Shown: piece by piece, positions 44,024-52,276 of the stretch
How positions within the stretch are numbered: the stretch's first letter is position 1
Layout: every line of letters starts with the position of its first letter
Assembly: GCF_002975435.1 (NCBI RefSeq)
Contig: NZ_PCPT01000013.1
Coordinates: 32,697-96,696, forward strand
Length of the DNA stretch: 64,000 bases
Reading direction: 5' to 3'
Source: Arthrobacter sp. MYb227
GTDB taxonomy: Bacteria; Actinomycetota; Actinomycetes; Actinomycetales; Micrococcaceae
Translations under genes and position numbers: made by a program
The notes under the pieces: model-generated
What the model saw: the letters and a program-made list of their open reading frames with translations, nothing else
Database searches by the model: none
What the model was told of the DNA's origin: nothing

Positions 44024-45214
44024 TCAGGCGACGTCATAGAGCGTTCCGTCGCGCAGCATGGCGAACAGGACGTTGCAGCGTCGGCGGGCCAGTGCGATCA
44101 CGGCTTGGGTATGGTTTTTCCCTTGGGTGCGTTTCTTGTCGTAGTAGATCCTCGAAGTGGGGTCTTTGGAGGAGATCGAGGCGAACGCCGAGAGATAAAG
44201 CGCGCACTTGAGGACCTTGTTTCCTTTCTTGGAGGAGTGGTCCCCGCGGATCGAAGTTCCGGATCTCCACGTCACCGGTGCCAACCCCGCGTATGAGGCT
44301 AAATGTCCCGGGGTGGCGAATTCCTTGCCACTGACCTCGGTGAGGATTCGGGCGGCGGTCTTGATTCCAACCCCTGGCAGTGAGGTGAGCAGTTCGTGCA
44401 GCGGGTGTGCCTCGACCAAGGCCTGGATCAGGGGCAGGACGTCGGCACGGGCCGTGAGATTCTGGGCCAAAGAGCGAGCTTGATGGCCCAGTGCCGTGCC
44501 TGCAGCCTCGGTCCCTGGCACGACCACCGTCTGTTGATCTATGGCCTCAAAAAATTGTGGAACCCAGCGTTTCCAAGCCCGTGGAGCGTGCTTGCGCAGT
44601 AGTGTTTCCACCCGAGACTTCCCTGCTCGTCGCAGGGTTGTGGGGGTTGAGTATTTGGCTAGGAGTTCTAGCATTGCTGGATGGTCCAGATGCTGGCCGA
44701 TGACCCGTTCCAAGGCTGGGTGGATGTGGGTGAGCAGGCCGCGAATCCGGTTGGAGGTCGCGGTGCCTTCCTTGGTTAGATCGTCTCTGAATCCGCAGAG
44801 CATGCTCAGTTCGGCGACTTGTTCATCGGCGATCTCCACGTTGCGCAGAGTGTGGGGCATGGTGCGGGCCGCTGAAGCGATTATCAGGGCGTCTCGCGCA
44901 TCAGTCTTGGCCTCGCCAGGATGCAAATCTGCGATCCGGCGCATGGCAAGCCCTGGTAGGTAGCCGACCTCGATTCCCTGGGCTTGGGCGACGGCGACCG
45001 GCAATGCACCGATGGCCGCTGGTTGGTCCACCACGAAGAGCAGTCGTCCATGTGTGGACAGGGTCTTGAGCATGGCCTTGAGTTTGGCTTCGTCCTGCGG
45101 CAACGCCTTGTCCAGTAGCTTTTTACCGGTCTTGTTCAGTGCCACCGCGTGGTGGTCGTTCTTGCCGACATCGACGCCGATGAATACGTCGATGGTTTCG
45201 TGGTCCTTGATCAT
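44024..45214 (-). CDS. IS110-family transposase (DEDD, intact)
   Basis: A 396-residue recombinase. The RuvC-like N-terminal domain has the first Asp in DVFIGVDVGKNDHHAV, an acidic residue in VVDQPAAIG and the last Asp in KTDARDALIIAS. The Transposase_20 C-terminal domain has LTSLPGVGIKTAARILTEV and HLASYAGLAPVTWRSGTSIR GDHSSKKGNK, where the nucleophilic Ser of the family is expected. It is unbroken, unlike the IS110 remnant at 13075-14178, and not closely similar to it. Confidence 0.95.
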   Translation of the reverse strand: MIKDHETIDVFIGVDVGKNDHHAVALNKTGKKLLDKALPQDEAKLKAMLKTLSTHGRLLFVVDQPAAIGALPVAVAQAQGIEVGYLPGLAMRRIADLHPGEAKTDARDALIIASAARTMPHTLRNVEIADEQVAELSMLCGFRDDLTKEGTATSNRIRGLLTHIHPALERVIGQHLDHPAMLELLAKYSTPTTLRRAGKSRVETLLRKHAPRAWKRWVPQFFEAIDQQTVVVPGTEAAGTALGHQARSLAQNLTARADVLPLIQALVEAHPLHELLTSLPGVGIKTAARILTEVSGKEFATPGHLASYAGLAPVTWRSGTSIRGDHSSKKGNKVLKCALYLSAFASISSKDPTSRIYYDKKRTQGKNHTQAVIALARRRCNVLFAMLRDGTLYDVA

Positions 45215-45430
45215 TGCGCACCTTCCGTAAAGCCTGGGTTTAACGGATGAAACGGTGCTGGCTTGTCCTGCGGCTCCGCGGCTCGGCTTCCACGTTACGC
45301 CCGACCTTGGATAGAGGTTTCTGTCCTGGCCCGGCCCCTATTAGCGATGTCCTCGGTGCCTATCGGGCCCCGGTGGCAGCACCCCCCGGATCATTGAAAT
45401 TAACTGGGGGGGGAAGAACCATGCCGGGAC
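45215..45430 (-). ncRNA. Candidate IS110 bridge RNA region
   Basis: IS110-group elements carry a structured noncoding RNA upstream of the transposase that pairs with donor and target DNA. On the coding strand this 200-base stretch is GC-rich, has internal inverted repeats such as GAGCCGCGGAGCCGC, and has no protein-like frame. Placement follows from the family, not from a recognised RNA motif. I could not fold it. Confidence 0.35.
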
Positions 45431-45687
45431 CGACAGGCCAGCATCCCCATCCTTGCCCATAAGGTTCGGGAGTAGGGATGCTAAAACGGCAACGGGGGGG
45501 ATTCCTCTGTGTTAACGTGTCATGCACCGATCCTATCGAGGGCACTGCACTATTCTCGACAAAGCCGACGCAGTGAGTGCCTACTATCCCGGCAGATAGG
45601 TGCACATATTTCGAGAGGTTTAGGTTTCGAAAAATATGCTGGATAAACTAACCGAGATTCAGTCGCATATTTCGGGGAGTAATTGCT
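45431..45687. other. Intergenic between IS110 and acyltransferase
   Basis: Contains a probable promoter region for the following acyltransferase and its ribosome binding site GGGGAG at 45674-45679. A short repeated motif, CATATTTCG, occurs at about 45605 and 45666. No gene is seen. Confidence 0.4.
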
Positions 45688-47904
45688 ATGCCTTCAGGCG
45701 CAACTATGCTGCGTTCCGACCGGAGAAAAAAACCAAGCTCTCCGGCGAAGAACGGATTCCGGCTAGACATTCAAGGGCTACGAGCTTTTGCGGTCATCGT
45801 CGTAATTCTTGATCATCTTCTGGGATGGCCATCTGGCGGATTCGTCGGTGTGGATATCTTCTTCGTCATTTCAGGGTTCCTAATTACCGGGCACCTCATG
45901 CGCGAATGGGAAAAAACTGGAAAGATCAGCTTCTGGAACTTCTATAAGGGAAGAATCAAGCGAATTCTCCCCGCCGCAACGCTGGTACTTGCTGTCACAG
46001 TAGGAGCCTCATTCCTTCTCCTAAACAAGTCTCGGGCAATGTCCGTACTCTGGGATGGGGTTTGGGCCACGCTCTTCTCGGGTAACTGGCGTTTTGCTTC
46101 TACGGGAACTGATTACTTCCAAGCCGACGGTCCGGTATCTCCCCTCCAGCATTTCTGGTCATTAGCTGTCGAAGAGCAGTTCTACTTCGTGTGGCCATGG
46201 CTCATGCTCCTCGCGCTAATTCTCGTCGGACGATCGCAGTCGGCGAAGATCCGCCCCCGAATCATCGTCGGCTTGCTGATCGGGGCAATTAGCGCAGCAT
46301 CATTTGCCTGGGCAATGTTTGAAACCATTGCTTCTCCGACGATGGCTTACTTCTCCACGTTCTCGAGGGCATGGGAGTTGGGGCTTGGAGCTTTGCTGGC
46401 GGTAGCTTCGCCTCTAATGCTTAAGATAAGCAACGGTATTCGCCCGGCACTGGCATGGATTGGCATTGCAGGAATGGTTGCCTCCGTGTTCGTGATCAGC
46501 TCAAGCATGGCTTTCCCAGCGCCAACTGCCTTACTCCCAGTACTATCGACAGTTTTGGTGATTGCTTCTGGCATTGGAGGGGAACAAAAATATCTTGCTC
46601 CGCTCACTAACCCAGGGTCTGCGTACATTGGCAATATTTCTTACAGCCTCTATCTGTGGCATTTTCCCGTAATCATTCTTCTTGGCCCGCTACTCCCATG
46701 GGAAGGCGTCTTGTCACTATTGGTGCAGGTAGTAATCATGGTGCTCGCCGCGGTTATTGCTTACCACCTCTGGGAAGACACAATCCGAAAGAGCCCTTGG
46801 CTGAATGGCACAACAGCGTGGAAAAGTTTCAAGCTACCAACTTGGTATAGGGATGCCAGCCTTGGCGCATTGGCTATCCTCACGGTAAGTGTCATCGGTA
46901 TTACGATGCTTGTCAGTAACAACCAGCAAGCCCGAATGAACTCTGAAGCTCGCGCTGCAGAAGCAATTGCTACCAAACTTGACGAGTCGAAGAAGTCTGC
47001 AGAGTCACCAACCAATGAATCAGCTTCTCTCGTCGTAGAAAAAGACCGAATGGCAGAGACCGCCTCTCTGACAGCCGGCAGCGAAGCGAAAGCGGTTATT
47101 GCAGAAGTCGAGAAAGCTCTCACTATGACTTCTTGGGGCACCGCAGAAAAAGCAATGTCAGAAGCCGCTGGAGGCAAATCCACACCTGCATTAGGTTCGT
47201 GTGGCAATGAAGCCGCTGCCATTTCTCAATGCTTCACGGGCCCAGAAAATGCCAGCAAAACAGTAGTCCTAACTGGCGACTCAATCAGTATCAGCTGGCT
47301 TTCAGCGCTCAACCCCATTTTGGATGAGCTAGATTGGCGGCTCCATATTCGAGGACGCTTCGGGTGTCCATTTGTTGGTGCTGAGAAGGTTTTTGACAGC
47401 GAAAAAGACGCACAGTCATGTGCAGAACATAAAGCCTCGGTTCTTGATTACATCAAGACTGAAAAGCCGGATCTAGTGCTTATCGCAAATACGGCTGCCA
47501 TCCCAAAGCTCAAAGGTGAAGGGAGCAAAGAAAGTCTGTGGGTCAAGGGCGTTGAAAATTACCTTGGAAAGATGGGTAATAGCCAAGCGATAATCCTGAC
47601 TCCGGCACCCGCCGACAAAAATATGTCACGCTGCTTCACTGCGAACAGTAGCCCAGTAGCTTGCCAAGGCGAGCAGACCGCAGAGTGGACAAATATAACT
47701 GCCGGCGAACGTAAAGCTGCGCAAAAATCTGGTGCACTCTTTGTAGATTCGAGTCCGCTTTTCTGCGCAATTAATTTGTGTCCGGCTGTCATCAATGAAA
47801 TTCCTGTGAAGCACGATGCCAGCCATATCACGCAGGAGTATGGCGAGTACATATCCCCAGCTTTAGCGGAAATGATTCAAGTAGCGATAGCAAAGAAGAA
47901 CTAG
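45688..47904 (+). CDS. OatA-like acyltransferase: AT3 membrane domain plus extracellular SGNH domain
   Basis: A 738-residue protein. The AT3 domain (about 22-370, ten to eleven helices) begins FRLDIQGLRAFAVIVVILDH and has FVGVDIFFVISGFLITGHLM and FWSLAVEEQFYFVWPW. An additional helix and a charged Ala/Glu/Ser-rich stalk (about 415-500) lead to the SGNH domain with S532 in VVLTGDSISISW and D710/H713 in KHDASHI, so the triad is complete. Such proteins O-acetylate peptidoglycan or other surface glycans. GGGGAG precedes the ATG. The nearby broken AT3 gene suggests a family of glycan acylases in this strain. Confidence 0.93.
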   Translation: MPSGATMLRSDRRKKPSSPAKNGFRLDIQGLRAFAVIVVILDHLLGWPSGGFVGVDIFFVISGFLITGHLMREWEKTGKISFWNFYKGRIKRILPAATLVLAVTVGASFLLLNKSRAMSVLWDGVWATLFSGNWRFASTGTDYFQADGPVSPLQHFWSLAVEEQFYFVWPWLMLLALILVGRSQSAKIRPRIIVGLLIGAISAASFAWAMFETIASPTMAYFSTFSRAWELGLGALLAVASPLMLKISNGIRPALAWIGIAGMVASVFVISSSMAFPAPTALLPVLSTVLVIASGIGGEQKYLAPLTNPGSAYIGNISYSLYLWHFPVIILLGPLLPWEGVLSLLVQVVIMVLAAVIAYHLWEDTIRKSPWLNGTTAWKSFKLPTWYRDASLGALAILTVSVIGITMLVSNNQQARMNSEARAAEAIATKLDESKKSAESPTNESASLVVEKDRMAETASLTAGSEAKAVIAEVEKALTMTSWGTAEKAMSEAAGGKSTPALGSCGNEAAAISQCFTGPENASKTVVLTGDSISISWLSALNPILDELDWRLHIRGRFGCPFVGAEKVFDSEKDAQSCAEHKASVLDYIKTEKPDLVLIANTAAIPKLKGEGSKESLWVKGVENYLGKMGNSQAIILTPAPADKNMSRCFTANSSPVACQGEQTAEWTNITAGERKAAQKSGALFVDSSPLFCAINLCPAVINEIPVKHDASHITQEYGEYISPALAEMIQVAIAKKN

Positions 47905-47910
47905 ATAAAC

Positions 47911-47940
47911 GGGTGGGAAGTTTGGCGAGACTTCCCACCC
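47911..47940 (+). terminator. Terminator of the OatA-like gene
   Basis: An 11-bp stem GGGTGGGAAGT (47911-47921) with its complement at 47930-47940, loop of eight bases, then ATTTTCAT, starts seven bases after the stop codon. Confidence 0.85.
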
Positions 47941-48048
47941 ATTTTCATATTGACGACTTCACTTATGAGTTGCGCGTCACATCCGTTGGCCTAGGTGCCT
48001 AGGTCAACATTCTCGCCAGATACCTAACTCATTAACCAAGGTCATAGA

Positions 48049-49769
48049 TTAGTTTACGTTCAAGGCTCTATCAGCCCCACCTTTGAGTGTTAGCCCCTCT
48101 TCATGGTTGATGGTGGCTCTACCATCCGTGGACCGAAGGCTAACCAGCTGTCCGTTACTTCCCTGGATCAGGCTGGTCACGGTTGTAAGGGCCGCATAAG
48201 TGAGTGCCACAACGGTGGAGCCAAACACGCTTGGTGTGTTTGACGTTGCCCCCTTCGCTGGAGCGTGTGGCAGCTTGAAGATGTTACTACCCAAATCTAT
48301 CCGAGTCGTGGTAACCATGTTCGACCAAACGCGCTGGAAGGTGTTCGAGACTTCATTGTTTTCTACCGAAGTGCCGATTTGGTAGGTCGCTCCCGATGCA
48401 GCGGGGGTGTCCGCATAACCGATATTATCTTTGACTATATTTCGACTGCTAACAAAGTCGAACAGCCTGCGACCTTCCCCGGCCATAGTCATTGTGGCTC
48501 CGATGATCTTGTTGAAGGACCCCAATCGGAATCCATATGAGGAACCGTTACAGCGCTGGAATTGGCCCCCATTGAATTGGGTGTATGGCCGTTGAAGTAG
48601 AGAGCGCCAGCGGTCGCTTTGGTGCTGGCGAAGAACAGACAGTTAGAGAACATATTGGCTTGCCGGATGTTGTTTTCTACGATGTAGCTGTTATCCGTTG
48701 TCTGCGCATTAACGAAGTGTTCGGGACGGCTGTAGTTTTCGGTGAACATGCAGTTCAGGAATTGGGTTTCCAGTCCCATTCCTAAGCTGATTGCGGACTT
48801 TCCAGAGGTCGAATCCTCGACGGGCGTTCTGTTTTCGAACTTGTACCCAGTGAAATTGTTCTGGCGCGAGTAGTCCAAAGTCTCTACAAACAACGGGCCA
48901 CCCTCGAAGTGGCAGTTGATGAACTTGTTGGCGTTCGACTGGTCAAGGTATCGGCCAAGCACCAGCGAGTATCCGTAGCCGGTTTCGAAATTGCCGGTCA
49001 ATACCGCGTTTTCTTCGGCCCCTACAAAATACCCGCAATGGAGGAATCGCACGCCGGAGAATTCAGAATCGAACATGTCCCTGGCAAACAGACCTACGCG
49101 GAAATGGTCAATCGTAACGTCCTTGAACTTGACCCACTGCCCTGCTTCGACCTGAACCCCAATGCGCTTTCGATGGTTTCGGTATGGGTCGCCAGGAACC
49201 CCCGAATCGGTGTATGCATACCCAGTTCCGGAGATGGGCAGATTCTCGACTGCAACATTCTTCAGATACCCTGCACCAATAAATTCTGGGGGGGTCTGCG
49301 GTGTGATGGTGAACGATGGATCTTGAGAATCCGCCGAAGCTAGTGGACGGAGTGTCGCATTGCCCAGCCACGAAGAGTTACAAACCCTTGATTAATGGGC
49401 CTCAGGGCCAGCTTCGTGTAGCGGTAAGAGCTATGTGCGCCAGGGAAAGTGACCACTCGCCCGAACCTATCACCAGCCAAAGCTACTGCTGCAGGTTGCT
49501 TGAATCGCTGCTGTGTCGTCGGTGCTACCATCACCCTTTGCGCCAAAGTCTAGAACGTTTAGCTCAAGCTCCCCGCGCTTCACCGCCTTTTCATCAATCG
49601 CGGCGGATACTGATTCGAAGAGACGGATTCGGCGAGCTGTACCTCGGGCACCTTCCCAGCAGCCAGACCTGTTTTTACCTTGAGTATTTGTCCGAGTCGT
49701 ATTTTTATCGGGCTTGGGAACTTCTTTTCTCCACCGATAGATATAAGATCTTCCTCCCCAGCTGGTCAA
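48049..49769 (-). pseudogene. Pectate-lyase-superfamily (Pectate_lyase_3) beta-helix protein, decayed
   Basis: One long minus-strand gene is spread over several frames. The start (about 49590-49500) reads LELNVLDFGAKGDGSTDDTA AIQA, the hallmark N-terminus of pectate_lyase_3 proteins. Then, in another frame, GDRFGRVVTFPGAHSSY appears (49480-49340). A third frame (to 48489) gives repeated beta-helix rungs such as GVRFLHCGYFVGAEENAV and NKFINCHFEGGPLF. A last frame (48525-48049) carries the C-terminal part to KGGADRALNVN. At least three frameshifts break it. Such proteins cut or bind polysaccharides and include phage tail spikes and secreted lyases. Confidence 0.78.
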
Positions 49770-50713
49770 AGATTTGGGATTAGAGGGGGCTTGAAAGCGC
49801 TCGTAATATTTAGCGGGGGAGCTACTTTGTCAGAAGATCGTCGAAGAATTCAAACGGATCATCTTTCATTGCAAGCGATTTATTGACGGTTTCCTAGTTA
49901 ATGATCGGAACCAACTGATCTACCAACAAGCCACCGACGATCCTGTTCCAGATCTCTGTGCAGTCCAGCTATGTTCATGTCGGTTGCACTGCAGTTTCAG
50001 TTGTCAGCTCTGTAGCGATTTATACCGCAGCAGCGTCTGTGGCAGAGGAATACGTCGTTTGCTCAGCTCCCAACGCCGAAGCTTTTGCTAATAGCAAGCT
50101 ATAAAAACGGGGACGAGAGGCTGCTCAAGGATTATCGACAAATCCACAGCCCGCCGTATGGCAGAGCGAACCTGTGAACCGGAAGACCTAGCTCATATAT
50201 CCATTAGTAGATCGCTTAAATAGGTGATGCCCCACTTCCAAAACCGTGACCGCAAAGTCTGGGCGATTGATAGCAATCAACAATACGCTCCAATGCTGGA
50301 GTTCCAACGTGTCATGAAGGGGGCCACACAAGCCCAAGGCCTCATCCAGTACTCCTACATCGGGAGCCCATAACATCATCACTGATGCGGTTGGGCTGTT
50401 GGAATCTGGAAATAGGGCACCGAAGAAGTGGAGAAAGTACGTCGGTGAAGTGCGGTTGCGCCCGTGGCAAAGTAGGTCTCTGGCACAACAAGTATGTAGA
50501 CGATGAAGCATTCAACGACTGAGCCCGTTTTTGCTTTTATGGGAAGGCTTACCGGCCCCTCTGACTTCAAGTAACGTTACTGAGAATTTAGGGATTCCGG
50601 TTTGCAGGGGCTCCTAGATCTTTATGGCGTGTGGTGGACAAGAAGCGAGCACCCTAGTTCAGTGTTAACTACCTGATCTTGACCGGGAACCACCCAGCGG
50701 CAAGACTCAAGAA
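49770..50713. other. Mostly noncoding, possible decayed gene around 50190-50523
   Basis: No intact gene. On the plus strand two adjacent frames have protein-like composition: 50230-50390 reads MPHFQNRDRKVWAIDSNQQY and MLEFQRVMKGATQAQGL, and after a shift about 50390-50520 reads DAVGLLESGNRAPKKWRKYV and ends WHNKYVDDEAFND. These may be pieces of one frameshifted gene of unknown family. Otherwise the stretch is featureless. Confidence 0.3.
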
Positions 50714-51484
50714 ATGGAAGCACACGCAGCTGCCGTTTCAATCACCGGGCTGATCGTTAGGCGCGGAAAGAACCTAGTCTTGCCCGGCCTTGATTTAGAA
50801 ATCCCCCGTGGCGAAGTAGTCGGCTTGCTGGGACCCAGCGGCTGCGGAAAATCTACCTTGATGCGCTCAATAGTTGGAACCCAAATCATCGCTTCCGGAG
50901 ACGTCTTGGTGCTGGGGGAAACCGCAGGGTCTGCAGGCTTGCGCCATCGCATCGGATACATGACCCAAAGCCCAAGTATTTACGATGATTTATCGGTAAC
51001 CGAGAATCTTCGCTATTTCGCAAAGATTATCGGAGCTTCCACCCCAGAAGTCCAAGCAATCATCGAGCGCACCGACCTAAGTTCGGTCGCTAAGGCTCTG
51101 GCAGCCGATCTCTCCGGCGGTCAACGCAGCCGAGCCTCTTTAGCTATAGCGTTGCTGGGTAATCCCGAGCTCTTGGTACTTGATGAACCAACGGTTGGCT
51201 TAGACCCAGTACTACGTGTTGAACTCTGGGAACTTTTTGCTCAACTTGCTGCCGAAGGCGCCACACTATTGGTCTCCAGTCACGTAATGGATGAAGCGAC
51301 TCGCTGCGACAGACTGATCCTCATGCGCGAGGGCAAGATCATCGCCCAAGAAACTCCACCACGATTACTAGAGCTCACCAATACGACAACCGCCGAGGAC
51401 GCATTTTTGGCATTGATCCACGCCTCGGAAGAAAACCAGAGCAAACCTGTAGGTACGGCTAAACACCGGGCGACGGGGGAATGA
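50714..51484 (+). CDS. ABC transporter ATP-binding protein (ABC-2 exporter)
   Basis: A 256-residue ATPase with Walker A GPSGCGKSTLM, signature ADLSGGQRSRASLA, Walker B LLVLDEPTVGLDP and the switch His in SHVMDEA. The pattern matches multidrug/antibiotic ABC-2 exporters. The next gene, three bases on, is its permease, so the pair makes a complete half-transporter set. Substrate unknown. The ATG at 50714 has only a weak ribosome binding site. Confidence 0.94.
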   Translation: MEAHAAAVSITGLIVRRGKNLVLPGLDLEIPRGEVVGLLGPSGCGKSTLMRSIVGTQIIASGDVLVLGETAGSAGLRHRIGYMTQSPSIYDDLSVTENLRYFAKIIGASTPEVQAIIERTDLSSVAKALAADLSGGQRSRASLAIALLGNPELLVLDEPTVGLDPVLRVELWELFAQLAAEGATLLVSSHVMDEATRCDRLILMREGKIIAQETPPRLLELTNTTTAEDAFLALIHASEENQSKPVGTAKHRATGE

Positions 51485-51487
51485 ATC

Positions 51488-52222
51488 ATGAACCCGAAAC
51501 GCATCTTGGCCACAACCACTCGAGTGCTCGGGCAGATCCGTCACGATCACCGCACCATGGCTCTGTTGCTTGTAGTTCCAGCCCTCTTGATTGGGCTTGT
51601 CGCATGGATTTTCACCGATACACCGGTCTTCGGACAGATCGGTCCGGAAATGATCGCACTCTTCCCCTTTATCGTGATGTTCTTGGTGACTTCGATAGCC
51701 ACGTTGCGCGAACGGCGTAGCGGAACCCTTGAACGGCTACTTGCCTTGCCACTAGGCAAGGGGGAATTCATCCTCGGCTATGCACTGGCCTTTGGGTTAC
51801 TTGCGATCATTCAAACTGCGGTGGCCGTGGGGTTTGCCGTCTGGGTATGTGGGCTAGAGGTCTCCGGCAGCCTTGGACTGCTCTTTGCCGTGGCAATTGC
51901 CGATGCCTTACTGGGAACATCACTGGGGCTACTTGCCAGTGCCTTTGCCCGCAGTGAGTTTCAGGTAGTCCAATTCATGCCAGCCTTGATCTTCCCGCAA
52001 ATCCTCTTGGGTGGAATCTTCCTACCCAGAGGTCAGCTGCCCCAGGTGCTCGAAAGCATTGGTGATTGGCTGCCACTGAGCCATGCAATTGATGCGCTCA
52101 GCGCGGTGGCACATAATGATCAGGCTGCAAGCTATATCTGGATTCGCATTGGATTCATAGCCATCTGGATCATCCTGTCAATTGTTCTTGGTTCGATCAC
52201 CCTACGACGGCGTACCAACTAG
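51488..52222 (+). CDS. ABC-2 type permease
   Basis: A 244-residue membrane protein with six hydrophobic helices and the ABC-2 pattern: ATLRERRSGTLERLLALPLG between helices two and three, LLASAFARSEFQVVQFMPAL and PLSHAIDALSAV near the end. It begins three bases after the ATPase stop and pairs with it. Confidence 0.92.
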   Translation: MNPKRILATTTRVLGQIRHDHRTMALLLVVPALLIGLVAWIFTDTPVFGQIGPEMIALFPFIVMFLVTSIATLRERRSGTLERLLALPLGKGEFILGYALAFGLLAIIQTAVAVGFAVWVCGLEVSGSLGLLFAVAIADALLGTSLGLLASAFARSEFQVVQFMPALIFPQILLGGIFLPRGQLPQVLESIGDWLPLSHAIDALSAVAHNDQAASYIWIRIGFIAIWIILSIVLGSITLRRRTN

Positions 52223-52276
52223 GTTTTCGCTCCACCAAACCTAGCCGAAGCATCTCTGGGCACGGACACCGGGATA

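Larger units (their letters stand above)
44000..45440 (-). mobile_element. IS110-family insertion sequence, apparently intact
   Basis: The element contains the intact transposase at 44024-45214 plus noncoding flanks. IS110 elements lack long terminal inverted repeats, so ends are estimated: the left edge near 44000, where the interrupted minus-strand gene loses coding character, and the right edge somewhere after the GC-rich noncoding stretch, near the G-run at 45404-45412. The right border is approximate. Confidence 0.55.

Noticed and set aside
50188..50511. 107-codon minus-strand frame
   Set aside because: The opposite strand has more protein-like, though broken, frames; this one has no start site support.
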